Shown: one piece after another, positions 1 to 6,834 of the stretch | Layout of the letters: the number at the start of each line of letters is the position of its first letter | How positions within the stretch are numbered: position 1 is the first letter of the stretch | Origin: an uncultured Clostridia bacterium | GTDB lineage: Bacteria; Bacillota; Clostridia; Oscillospirales; Ruminococcaceae | Reading direction: 5' to 3' | DNA: 7,024 nt | NCBI GenBank assembly: GCA_937894185.1 | Contig: CALCSA010000315.1 | Location: 1-7,024 of the forward strand | The notes under the pieces: model-generated | What the model was told of the DNA's origin: nothing | The model's input: only the letters and a program-made list of their open reading frames with translations | The model's database searches: none | Made by a program: the position numbers and the translations under genes

Positions 1-1137
1 CAAGAGGCCAGCGAAGAAGACAAGTGGAACGAAATGACCGACGAAGAGCTGTACGAGCTGGCCAAACAGGAAGGCGGGGAAATTACCATCTACGCCATTA
101 CCAGCCGTATGCCCAAAACCTGCGAGGCCTTTATGGAGGCTTATCCCGAACTCAAGGCCGTATCCAGTGACTTTGATCAGAACGAAGCAGTTTCTAAAAT
201 CGAAATCGAGGGAAAAAGCAACAACGTAAACGCTGATATTCTGCAGTGCAAAGACAGCGCGGGAGAAATCTACTACGACTTCTACCCCTCCGGCTATCTG
301 GAAACCTATTTTCCCACCGACATCTGCTCCAAAATCGACCCCGAGCTGATGAAGTACGGTATGCCCTTTTATGTGGGGCTCAACTTCTGGTACTACAACA
401 CCGAAATGTACCCCAACGGCGCCCCCCTCACCAACTTCTGGGAAATTGTAGAAAAGGATGGCTCCGGCGCAAATAAGTTTAACCTTGTGTTTAAGAATCC
501 TGGCAGTAACGATACCGACATGACCTTTTATGCCAATATGGTGCTCAACGCCGACCAGTTTGCCGCCGCCTACGAAAGTCTTTACGGCAAGCCGCTGGAG
601 TATACCTACGATGCCTCTCAAACCCCCGGTGTTCTCGAAAACAACGCCGGTTATGAGTTTATGTACCGTCTGGCCAATTCCCGGATCACCTTTATTGCCG
701 ATGGTGACGATATTGTAGAGGCAGTCCACAGCTCCGGCTCCACCGGAATCCCGACTCTGGGCTTCTGTTCTGCAGGAAAAATCACCAACCGGGATGAAAG
801 CGGCTGGAAGATCGACTGGGTTACCGAGTTGGATCCCTACACAAATCTGCAAAACTGCAACTATCTCTATCTTGTAAAGGGCAACGATAACCCCGCCGGT
901 TCCCGTCTGTTTATCCGCTTTCTGATGGGTGGGGCAGAGGGTGACGGCCCCGGCTTCAAGCCTTTTACCAAAGAGGGTAACTGGTCGATCCGCAGCGATT
1001 ATGTCAATCCCAATAACCCTTCCTTTAATTTGGACAGCAAGTACTGCATCACCAGCGATATTGATGCGGTTTACGGAATCTTCTTGGATGTCCGGGATTT
1101 CTGGGACTATTGGCTGGCCAAAGGCTCTGGCAAATAG
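1..1137 (+). CDS. ABC transporter solute-binding protein, AfuA/COG1840-like (5' partial)
   Basis: Extracellular substrate-capture subunit of an ABC importer. The frame is open from base 1, so the gene is cut by the left edge; the first ATG inside (base 34) is not the real start and the expected lipoprotein signal peptide is outside the window. 378 residues are visible. The start of the mature protein (EELYELAKQEGGEITIYAI, then EAFMEAYPELKAV) is the usual opening of type-2 periplasmic binding proteins of the ferric-iron/phosphonate/thiamine kind. The hinge-region strand with WYYNTEMY lies at visible residues 130-137, and a conserved-looking NPAGSRLFIRFLMG helix follows near the C-terminus. The double tyrosine that binds iron in FbpA-type proteins is not seen around residues 229-260, so the ligand is open and may not be ferric iron. 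ATPase and permease genes presumably lie to the left. The next gene follows after 64 bases with no terminator. Family call is firm; substrate is unknown. Confidence 0.85.
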   Translation, partial: QEASEEDKWNEMTDEELYELAKQEGGEITIYAITSRMPKTCEAFMEAYPELKAVSSDFDQNEAVSKIEIEGKSNNVNADILQCKDSAGEIYYDFYPSGYLETYFPTDICSKIDPELMKYGMPFYVGLNFWYYNTEMYPNGAPLTNFWEIVEKDGSGANKFNLVFKNPGSNDTDMTFYANMVLNADQFAAAYESLYGKPLEYTYDASQTPGVLENNAGYEFMYRLANSRITFIADGDDIVEAVHSSGSTGIPTLGFCSAGKITNRDESGWKIDWVTELDPYTNLQNCNYLYLVKGNDNPAGSRLFIRFLMGGAEGDGPGFKPFTKEGNWSIRSDYVNPNNPSFNLDSKYCITSDIDAVYGIFLDVRDFWDYWLAKGSGK

Positions 1138-1201
1138 GCTGGATGTCCCTGCTTTAGACAGCGATTTCCCCGCTGCCTGAGGTCACATCAACAGGAAACG
1201 G

Positions 1202-1771
1202 ATGATGGCAATGGCTCAAACTCCACAGATTCCCCCAACCGAACTGGAGCGGCAGCAGCGGTGGAAGCAGAGAGGTGATGCCTTTTGGGGCATCTTCCTC
1301 CCCACCAAAAACGGAAAAGTTAAAAGCACTCTTGTGCTCAACAGCTTTTGTCTTTCCATTCTGTTTTTGGCTGTTTACGCCATGGCTTACCTTCTTCTTC
1401 TGGACGGCTTGGATGCTTTTCTGGCGGGAAAGGCGTCTCTCTTTTGGATCAATGTTCTGGAGAGCCTGATTCCCGCTTTGGTCGCAACCTTTATCTGCAA
1501 TGTCCTGCACTTTGTCTTTGCAGAAAAGAGGCTGGTTCCTGCCGCCTTTATCTGGTTGCTGTTGTACACCCTTGCCGTCACCGCCTACCTGCTGGCCTGC
1601 TCCCCCCCGGAAGCCCGGAGCACCACTCTCAAGTTGCTGATGATGGTGGTTCCCCCTTCCGTCTTGTCGGGATGCGCGCTTTCCGCCTTTTTGTATTGTC
1701 GCCATCGGAAGCTGCACCCAACCGGCAGGCCGATAGAAGAACTTCCATCGTGGAAGCAAAACCGGCGCTGA
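1202..1771 (+). CDS. Hypothetical four-helix membrane protein
   Basis: I do not recognise a family. The 189-residue product has a polar, charged N-terminal cytoplasmic stretch (residues 1-42, with PTELERQQRWKQRGDAFWG), four likely membrane helices at about 45-67, 85-107, 112-132 and 144-166, and a basic tail (CRHRKLHPTG onward) that by the positive-inside rule puts both ends in the cytoplasm. There is no signal peptide and no visible catalytic motif. The start is chosen by AGGAAA at 1193-1198; the in-frame ATGs at 1202, 1205 and 1211 are all possible, and 1205 has slightly better spacing. It lies 64 bases after the solute-binding protein with no terminator between, so it is probably co-transcribed and could be an accessory of that transporter, but this is inference from position only. 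The gene ends 22 bases before a strong terminator hairpin. Confidence 0.75.
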   Translation: MMAMAQTPQIPPTELERQQRWKQRGDAFWGIFLPTKNGKVKSTLVLNSFCLSILFLAVYAMAYLLLLDGLDAFLAGKASLFWINVLESLIPALVATFICNVLHFVFAEKRLVPAAFIWLLLYTLAVTAYLLACSPPEARSTTLKLLMMVVPPSVLSGCALSAFLYCRHRKLHPTGRPIEELPSWKQNRR

Positions 1772-1792
1772 CCCAAGGCCGGATAATTCATA

Positions 1793-1828
1793 AAAACAAG
1801 AGAGCGGTTGATGCCGCTCTCTTGTTTT
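1793..1828. terminator. Bidirectional intrinsic terminator between convergent genes
   Basis: A perfect inverted repeat: 11 GC-containing pairs (CAAGAGAGCGG at 1797-1807 with CCGCTCTCTTG at 1814-1824), extended by four A-T pairs on the outside, with a six-base loop TTGATG. On the + strand the stem runs into TTTTGTTCT. On the - strand it runs into TTTTTATGAATTAT. It can therefore end both the + strand transport genes and the - strand rqcH operon. Confidence 0.88.
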
Positions 1829-1851
1829 GTTCTCACCATTATCCCAACGCT

Positions 1852-1881
1852 AAAGAGTCCACCGATACCGGCGGACTCTTT
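1852..1881 (-). terminator. First hairpin downstream of rqcH, weak or accessory terminator
   Basis: AAAGAGTCC at 1852-1860 pairs perfectly with GGACTCTTT at 1873-1881. On the - strand the stem extends inward by four more pairs (one of them G-U) to a four-base loop. It begins 9 bases after the rqcH stop codon. Only TTT followed by AGCG comes after the stem on the - strand, so it is a poor intrinsic terminator by itself. It may stabilise the 3' end of the mRNA or act in tandem with the stronger hairpin about 25 bases further on. Confidence 0.55.
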
Positions 1882-1890
1882 GATGGCGGA

Positions 1891-3660
1891 TTATTTTTCT
1901 TCCAGAGAACGGACCAATTCCTCATCAGGCTCTGCCAGAATGGTGTGATAAGTTTCGTAGATCACCATCCCCGGCTTGGAGCCGTTGGGCTTGCGGACAT
2001 TGCGCACCCGGGTGTAATCCACCGGCACTTTGGAGGAAGCCCGGCCTTTGGAGTTGTAGGCGGCAATGGCAGCCGCTTCCTCCAGTGTGGCGTTGGGAAT
2101 ATCCTCCCCCACTCCCCGGATAATGACGTGGGAGCCGGGAATCTTCTGGGTGTGAAGCCAAAGATCCTGTTTTTCCGCCTCCTTGCTGGTCAGACGGTCG
2201 TTTTGCAGGTTGTTGCGCCCGCACAGGATGAGATACCCATCGGAGGAGCGATAGCGCAGGTAGGGTAACTTTTGGATTTTAGGCTGCTTCTTTCCCTGAG
2301 TAGAGCGGTGGCTGCGGCGCAGGTAGCCGCTGTCCCGCAGCTCCTGACGGATGGTGTCCAGCTCTGTTTCCCCATCGGCCCGGGTGAGAGCATCGAACAC
2401 CGAATCCACGTAGGTCAGCTCCTCTTCCCCTTGGGTGATCAGCTGCTTGAGGTACTTTTCCGCCGTGTCCGCCTTGCGGTACCCAGCGTAGTACCGCTGG
2501 GCATTCTGAACGGGAGTCAGCCTTGGGTCCAGCTCAATTTCCAGTTCTTCCCCGCCCGGATGGTAGAAGTTTTCCACCCGGACTGTGGTATCCCCTTGCC
2601 GGATGTGATAGAGGTTGGCGCTGATCAAATCCCCTTTTTGCCGCAGCTGTTCCCGGTCTGCGCACTGAATCAGCTCTTCCCGCTGATAGGCCAGCTTCCG
2701 GGTAATCCGGTCGAAGGTGGCGGCCAATAAATTGAGAAGATCCCCTGAGCGCTGGCGCACCCGCTCCATCCTCTCCCGGTCGGCATAGAAGCTTTCCAGC
2801 AGAGAGCTGCAGTTGGGGTAATCCCGGGTGATCATGGCCACCCCATACTGATGAACCGGCAGGCAACAGAAGTCCTTGGGCCGGCCGTCAGGCTCCAGAA
2901 TCATGGTGGGAGTTGGCGTGCCCTTTTCCAAAGACCCCGCTACACCGGCCAGATAAAAGCTCAGGCGCTCTGCCTGCTCCGGTGTCAGCTGGGTGGCCAG
3001 AACCTCCCCCCCTCTGGTGGCAAAGTGAGCGGCCTCCCGGCAAACAAGCTGGGAAAAGCCCTCCACATGCTCCATCAGCGCCTTGGAAAGCTCCACCTCC
3101 CGGCCGTTCCGCAGCCGCTCCAGAATAGCGAAGGGCTCGACTTCCAGCAGGCTTATTTTGTTTTGAGAGGGCGGGAGAACATAGGTCATCCCCGGCAGCA
3201 CCTGCCGCACCCGGGAGGTGGTGATATCCACCCGGCGGATGGCGTCGATGATTTTGCCATCCTCCTCGGTGACAATCAGGTTGCTGTGCCGCCCCATGAT
3301 TTCCAGAATCACAAACAGAGTTACCGGGTCCCCCAGCTCGTTGCGGGCCTCAAATTCCAGCCGCAGAATCCGGTCCAGCCCCATCTGCTTCACCCCGGTC
3401 AGCCTGCCGCCCCCCAGACGTTTGCGCAGCAGCATGCAAAACATAGGGGGAGTTTTGGGGTTTTCCGGCACATCCTCCATAAAGTGGACCCGGGGAGCCG
3501 CCGCCCCGCCGGAAAGGAGCAGCTTCCCCGAGGCTTCCCGGCCTCGCAGGTGGAGGATCACTTCCTCCCGGGAGGGCTGAACGATCTTATCTACCCGGGC
3601 TCCAAGAAAGCTTTGCAGTTCCTGGGTGAGAAAATGCAGAAAGATACCGTCTAAAGCCAT
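1891..3660 (-). CDS. rqcH: Rqc2 homolog RqcH (NFACT family, formerly fibronectin-binding protein A)
   Basis: Cytoplasmic ribosome-quality-control factor. In Bacillus subtilis RqcH binds 50S subunits carrying stalled peptidyl-tRNA and recruits tRNA-Ala to add C-terminal alanine tails that mark the chain for degradation. The 589-residue length fits the family (about 570). NFACT-N spans about residues 4-165, with the hallmark EIMGRHSNLIV at 120-130 and the tRNA-contacting Asp-Arg pair (LDR, D96/R97, matching the functionally required DR pair of the family). A helix-hairpin-helix region lies at about 170-245 and coiled-coil arms at about 290-445. The C-terminal NFACT-R (DUF814) domain at about 464-575 has GRNNLQND, DLWLHTQKIPGSHV and RKPNGSKPGMVIY. 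All expected key motifs are present, so it should be active. The start ATG at 3660 lies 30 bases after the Nif3 stop, with AAAGGGA some 10 bases upstream. It is the last gene of the - strand operon. The old adhesin name reflects early studies and is not supported by any export signal here. Confidence 0.95.
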   Translation of the reverse strand: MALDGIFLHFLTQELQSFLGARVDKIVQPSREEVILHLRGREASGKLLLSGGAAAPRVHFMEDVPENPKTPPMFCMLLRKRLGGGRLTGVKQMGLDRILRLEFEARNELGDPVTLFVILEIMGRHSNLIVTEEDGKIIDAIRRVDITTSRVRQVLPGMTYVLPPSQNKISLLEVEPFAILERLRNGREVELSKALMEHVEGFSQLVCREAAHFATRGGEVLATQLTPEQAERLSFYLAGVAGSLEKGTPTPTMILEPDGRPKDFCCLPVHQYGVAMITRDYPNCSSLLESFYADRERMERVRQRSGDLLNLLAATFDRITRKLAYQREELIQCADREQLRQKGDLISANLYHIRQGDTTVRVENFYHPGGEELEIELDPRLTPVQNAQRYYAGYRKADTAEKYLKQLITQGEEELTYVDSVFDALTRADGETELDTIRQELRDSGYLRRSHRSTQGKKQPKIQKLPYLRYRSSDGYLILCGRNNLQNDRLTSKEAEKQDLWLHTQKIPGSHVIIRGVGEDIPNATLEEAAAIAAYNSKGRASSKVPVDYTRVRNVRKPNGSKPGMVIYETYHTILAEPDEELVRSLEEK

Positions 3661-3690
3661 GTGTTAGGATTCCCTTTCATTTTTTGCCTT

Positions 3691-4791
3691 CTATCCCCCG
3701 ATGTATCGGGCGGGATCGGCGCAGGTCCCGGCAATTTGAATGTCGGCACCGGGCAGTGCTTGCCGCAAGCGTTCCAGCAGGACAGGGAGCACCACTGCCT
3801 CGGTGGCGTAATGGCCGCCGTCCACAAGGGTCAGCCCCGCGCGGGACGCTTCCAGCAGCTGGCTGTGCTTGACATCCCCCGTCACCAGAGCCTGTGCTCC
3901 CGCTGCCGCCGCCCGGGCAATGAATCCGCCCCCCGAGCCGCCGCAAAGAGCCACCCTCTGAATCGTTTGCTGCCCGGGCGTGTATTTCATTCCCCCCACC
4001 TGCAGCCGCTCCTTGACGTAGGCGGCAAACTCATCGGGGGGCAGGCTCTGCTTCAGGTTGCCCACCCGGGGCATCCCTTCCCGGGTGAAGAAGGAATGAG
4101 TATCCAGAATGTCAAAGGCAGGCTCCTCGTAAGGGTGGGCTGCTTTCATGGCGTGAATAGTCTCATCCAGACAGTGGGGGGCCACCAGCATCTCCAGACG
4201 CAGCTCCTCCGCCTTTTCCAGATTCCCCACCTCCCCCAAAAACGGGTTGGCTCCTTCCAGCGGGATAAACCGTCCCTCCCCCGGAGAAAGGAAGGCTGCG
4301 CCGGCGTAATTGCCCTGTTTGCCGGCTCCTGCCTGTGTCATGGCGCCGTACACCTTTTCGGCGTGGGTGGAAGGAACATAGACGATCATCTTCTTCCACG
4401 GGATAGAGCGACTCTCCTCCAACAGGGAAACCTCTTGCAGTCCCAGCCGGGCCGCAAGAGCATCGTTGACGCCACCCTTTGCTATATCCAGATTGGTGTG
4501 GGCACAGATCACCGCCACTCCCCTTTGGATAGCGTGATACACCGGGCTTTCGGCAGGGATCCGCCCCAGCTTTTCGTAGATCACCGGGTGGTGGGTGACG
4601 ATGAGATTGGCTCCCGTTTCCTCCGCCTCCCGAATCACCGGGAGGGTGGCGTCCAAAGCCACCAGAGCCCGCTCTACCCGCTGATGCCCCGAGCCGATGA
4701 GCAGCCCGGGATTATCCCAGCTTTCGGCCAGAGAAAAGGGGGCGATTGCTTCCATGGCGTTATAATAATCCTGTACCAGATAGGCTTTCAT
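3691..4791 (-). CDS. Nif3-like dinuclear metal centre protein (DUF34, YqfO type)
   Basis: Cytoplasmic member of the Nif3/DUF34 family, which forms toroidal hexamers with two metal ions per subunit. It has been annotated as GTP cyclohydrolase I type 2, but the cellular role is unsettled. The product is 366 residues, the length of the long YqfO form. The N-terminal half opens with AMEAIAPFSLAESWDNPGLL and supplies metal ligands H67-H68 (VTHHP) and D102 (AHTNLD). The middle, about residues 130-245, is the PII/CutA-like insert (KKMIVYVPSTHAEKVYGAM, AHPYEEPAFDI). The C-terminal half returns to the Nif3 fold with ALCGGSGGGF, TGDVKHS and the last ligands H327 and E331 (GGHYATE). The ATG at 4791 overlaps the trmK stop as ATGA, with AAAGGGAAGGA just upstream; the same frame stays open further upstream, but that part lies inside trmK. 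The pairing with TrmK matches yqfN-yqfO of Bacillus. Confidence 0.95.
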   Translation of the reverse strand: MKAYLVQDYYNAMEAIAPFSLAESWDNPGLLIGSGHQRVERALVALDATLPVIREAEETGANLIVTHHPVIYEKLGRIPAESPVYHAIQRGVAVICAHTNLDIAKGGVNDALAARLGLQEVSLLEESRSIPWKKMIVYVPSTHAEKVYGAMTQAGAGKQGNYAGAAFLSPGEGRFIPLEGANPFLGEVGNLEKAEELRLEMLVAPHCLDETIHAMKAAHPYEEPAFDILDTHSFFTREGMPRVGNLKQSLPPDEFAAYVKERLQVGGMKYTPGQQTIQRVALCGGSGGGFIARAAAAGAQALVTGDVKHSQLLEASRAGLTLVDGGHYATEAVVLPVLLERLRQALPGADIQIAGTCADPARYIGG

Positions 4792-5486
4792 ATTCCTTCC
4801 CTTTCGATGCGTTCTATCTCCGCCGCCAAGGCAAGGTATTCCCTTGCCGATGTTTGCCCCTTGGAAGAAGCGGACAGCCCCTCTCCGGCGCGTCGCAGTC
4901 GTGTGGCAATCCGGCACAGCAGGGCTTTGCTGTGGGGGCTGCGGCTTTCCGGCAGCCTCCCGGTCCAGAGAAAGAGAGGTTCCGGCTCCCAGATCCTTCC
5001 CGTATAGGCGACCTCCATGACGGTGTAGAGGAACTTTCCCGCCGCCACTGCTTCCTCGCTGGTCAGCTCGTAGCCGTTTTGACACAGCCAGCGGCGCAGA
5101 CGCTCCGCCTTGGTCATGGGCTGTAGCAAAAAGCTTATCTCTCCCCGGCGAATATCGGGGCAAGCCTCTAAAATATCGGCAATCAGTTCTCCCCCCATGC
5201 CGGCAATCACCACATGGGTAATCCGGTCCAGCGGAAGCCCCTGCAGGCCGTTGGTCAAGCGGGCCTCCACCATATTTTCAAGGCCCCGGCTTTGAATCAG
5301 CCTGTGGGCCTTTTCCAGCGGTTTTTCCCCAATATCACAGGCGTAGGCGTAGGAGGCGATCCCTCTCTCCGCCAAATAGCAGACCAGATAGCCGTGGTCG
5401 GTGCCAATGTCGGCCACCACCGCCCCCTTGGGAATTTTTTGCGCCAGCATCAGCAGCCGGGGATCGGTAAGAAAATCATCCTTCAC
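4788..5486 (-). CDS. trmK: tRNA (adenine(22)-N1)-methyltransferase TrmK
   Basis: Uses S-adenosylmethionine to methylate N1 of adenine 22 in the D-arm region of bacterial tRNAs, in the cytoplasm. The 232-residue product matches the family length (about 235). It opens with LTDPRLLMLAQKIPKGAVVA, followed by the SAM-binding motif DIGTDHGYL at residues 26-34, an acidic residue at D51 after the second strand (ACDIGEKPLEKA), the family motif IAGMGGELI at 94-102, and FLLQPM with LRRWLCQNGYEL at 119-141. The C-terminal part (about 185-230) is helical and charged, fitting the small coiled-coil domain of TrmK. I chose the GTG at 5486 because it overlaps the preceding stop as GTGA and has AGAGGTG eight bases upstream; an ATG at 5549 would add 21 residues that overlap the upstream gene and do not look like TrmK. 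It is coupled to Nif3 by an ATGA overlap. Confidence 0.94.
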   Translation of the reverse strand: MKDDFLTDPRLLMLAQKIPKGAVVADIGTDHGYLVCYLAERGIASYAYACDIGEKPLEKAHRLIQSRGLENMVEARLTNGLQGLPLDRITHVVIAGMGGELIADILEACPDIRRGEISFLLQPMTKAERLRRWLCQNGYELTSEEAVAAGKFLYTVMEVAYTGRIWEPEPLFLWTGRLPESRSPHSKALLCRIATRLRRAGEGLSASSKGQTSAREYLALAAEIERIEREGI

Positions 5487-6784
5487 TGAGCCAACACCTC
5501 TGTTTCCTTCCGGTGCTGCTTCCGGGTTTGAATCTTTTGCGCCCACCACATCAGAGCCACCGTGATAAATTGAATCCCGGTCAGGGCCAACATGGCATAC
5601 AGATAGCCGTCCAGAGTTTGGGGGAAGCAGGCCAAAATCAGCAGGCCCACAATCCGCCCGCCGCCCAGCGCCGCTTCCCGCAGGCCGGTGAGTTCGGTGA
5701 TGATCGCTCGCAGGGTCTCGTTTTGGCCCATCACATCATAGCAGATATGAACTCCGATATTATTGAAAAAATAAGCCAAAAAGGTATTAAGCACTCCAAA
5801 AATCAGCACTGTAACCACATTGAGCTTGAGCAGCAGTCCCATACAGCAGACAAAAATAGCTGTGATGGACCCCAGCGCCAGTTTAACTCTGCGGTTGGGG
5901 GTGACAATCCGACCAAAAACCCAAGCCGCCGAAATGGAGAATACTCCGGTGAGGAAGGAGTTGAATCCCACCAGAGCTTCGTCGGTGACCAAGGCAAACA
6001 GCAGCATGTTGAGGAAAAAGGTAAAGGCGCCTTCCCGTATCCCCCGGAAAAACTCGATGAACATCATAATCCGCAGGGAAAGCTTGCGCACCACCAGCTT
6101 GAGGGCAAAGCGATAATCCCGGGGGCGGTGCTTGCGCTCTACCGGGGTCAGCTGGTTCATGTAGTAAAACTGGGAAAGGATGGTGGCAATGGCAACGCCG
6201 AACATCACCCGGTAGCCGGTTATACCGGGCATCCACCGCAGAATAAAGCCAAAGATCAGCGGCAAAGTCAGGTTCATGACGCCGGAGATAATTCCGGTAA
6301 TACCAATTGCCACAGCCCGGTTGCGGGGGGTGGTGTAAAGAGTCAGCAACACGTGATGCCCCGACCAGTAAAGCCCCATAGCCAGTCCGGCCAAAGAGCC
6401 AATGTAGTACATCAGGCTTTCCAGATGGTCCATCCAGCCAAACATCAGGCCAAAGAGGATCACATACAGAATCCCCGCGGCCTTAATAGCCCGGGTGGGA
6501 GTGATGACCCGGGAAAAAGCAGAACAAATATTCATACCGATGGCGCTAAACAGGTAGGCAAGGCCACGGTAGATCAGCACACTGTGCATGTTTCCGTCGC
6601 TTACTCTAAAAATCAGAGTGTTGACAAACACCGTCTCGATGGTGTAGTAGACCATTAGAAACAGGTAGTTCAGAGCCAGAGTGGCATACTGTTTGCTTAA
6701 CAAATCCAACCCCAGAACATCGATCGCTTTGCGATGGATGCCCCCCAGTAATCTGTTAACGGTAAAGTGCGGTTTTTCTTGCAT
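5483..6784 (-). CDS. MFS-type 12-helix membrane transporter, substrate unknown
   Basis: A polytopic inner-membrane protein of 433 residues with about twelve hydrophobic segments in two six-helix halves, separated by a long basic cytoplasmic loop (about residues 211-236, VERKHRPRDYRFALKL). Size and layout fit the major facilitator superfamily. The usual GxxxDxxGR signature between helices 2 and 3 is absent; instead SRVITPTRAIKAA (91-103) occurs there, and GRIVTPNRRVKLA (291-303) recurs at the matching point of the second half, exactly 200 residues later. Other notable stretches are SKQYATLALNYLFLMVYYTIE near the N-terminus, WSGHHVLLTLYTTPRNRAVAIG and FFRGIREGAFTFFLN. The ATG at 6784 is preferred because AGGATGGGGA sits six bases upstream; an in-frame ATG at 6805 would add seven residues but has no ribosome site. 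Its stop overlaps the trmK start. I cannot name a substrate; placement in a tRNA-modification operon gives no clear clue. Confidence 0.8.
   Translation of the reverse strand: MQEKPHFTVNRLLGGIHRKAIDVLGLDLLSKQYATLALNYLFLMVYYTIETVFVNTLIFRVSDGNMHSVLIYRGLAYLFSAIGMNICSAFSRVITPTRAIKAAGILYVILFGLMFGWMDHLESLMYYIGSLAGLAMGLYWSGHHVLLTLYTTPRNRAVAIGITGIISGVMNLTLPLIFGFILRWMPGITGYRVMFGVAIATILSQFYYMNQLTPVERKHRPRDYRFALKLVVRKLSLRIMMFIEFFRGIREGAFTFFLNMLLFALVTDEALVGFNSFLTGVFSISAAWVFGRIVTPNRRVKLALGSITAIFVCCMGLLLKLNVVTVLIFGVLNTFLAYFFNNIGVHICYDVMGQNETLRAIITELTGLREAALGGGRIVGLLILACFPQTLDGYLYAMLALTGIQFITVALMWWAQKIQTRKQHRKETEVLAQ
5495..5501 (-). promoter_or_regulatory. Ribosome binding site deciding the GTG start of trmK
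   Basis: On the - strand AGAGGTG lies inside the last codons of the membrane-protein gene and ends eight bases before the GTG at 5486. This spacing supports the GTG over the upstream ATG at 5549 and suggests translational coupling across the GTGA overlap. Confidence 0.6.
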
Positions 6785-6790
6785 AGAGCT

Positions 6791-6800
6791 TCCCCATCCT
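6791..6800 (-). promoter_or_regulatory. Ribosome binding site for the MFS-type gene
   Basis: AGGATGGGGA on the - strand ends six bases before the ATG at 6784. No comparable purine run precedes the alternative ATG at 6805, so this site decides the start. Confidence 0.55.
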
Positions 6801-6809
6801 GCCATGAGA

Positions 6810-6828
6810 GGGGGAGCACAGATCCCCC
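6810..6828 (-). other. Short G/C hairpin between the DUF1858 and MFS-type genes
   Basis: GGGGGA pairs with TCCCCC around a seven-base loop in the 50-base gap, ending 25 bases before the MFS-type start codon. No T-run follows on either strand, so it is not a standard terminator. It could be an mRNA processing or stability element between the two cistrons, or chance in a G/C-rich gap. Confidence 0.3.
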
Positions 6829-6834
6829 CGGGCT

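Noticed and set aside
1138..1201. Possible terminator or promoter between the solute-binding and membrane-protein genes
   Set aside because: Only a five-pair CAGCG/CGCTG stem with no T-run and no recognisable -35/-10 pair is present.
1742..1756. Perfect small hairpin CTTCCA-TCG-TGGAAG near the end of the four-helix protein gene
   Set aside because: It is within coding sequence, with a three-base loop and no T-run. The real terminator is 37 bases further on.
1348..2268. + strand open frame (306 codons) spanning the membrane-protein end, both hairpins and the rqcH 3' end
   Set aside because: It crosses a strong terminator and overlaps two better-supported genes in other frames. The peptide resembles nothing.
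3661..5007. Long + strand open frame (448 codons) opposite nif3 and trmK
   Set aside because: It runs antisense to two well-recognised genes, has a low-complexity composition rich in Gly, His, Pro, Gln and Arg, and no ribosome site or family resemblance. It is a by-product of GC-rich codon use.
4792..5163. N-terminal extension of the Nif3 protein by 124 codons
   Set aside because: The extension lies fully inside trmK in another frame and is Arg/Gly-rich without family character. The ATG at 4791 gives the normal family N-terminus and an ATGA junction.
5487..5549. 21-codon extension of TrmK from the ATG at 5549
   Set aside because: It overlaps the 3' end of the upstream gene by 67 bases. The GTG at 5486 has a good ribosome site and gives the usual TrmK N-terminus.
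5513..6658. + strand open frame (381 codons) opposite the MFS-type gene
   Set aside because: The product is dominated by His, Gln, Asn and Lys, as expected from the complement of hydrophobic membrane codons. No start signal; a shadow frame.
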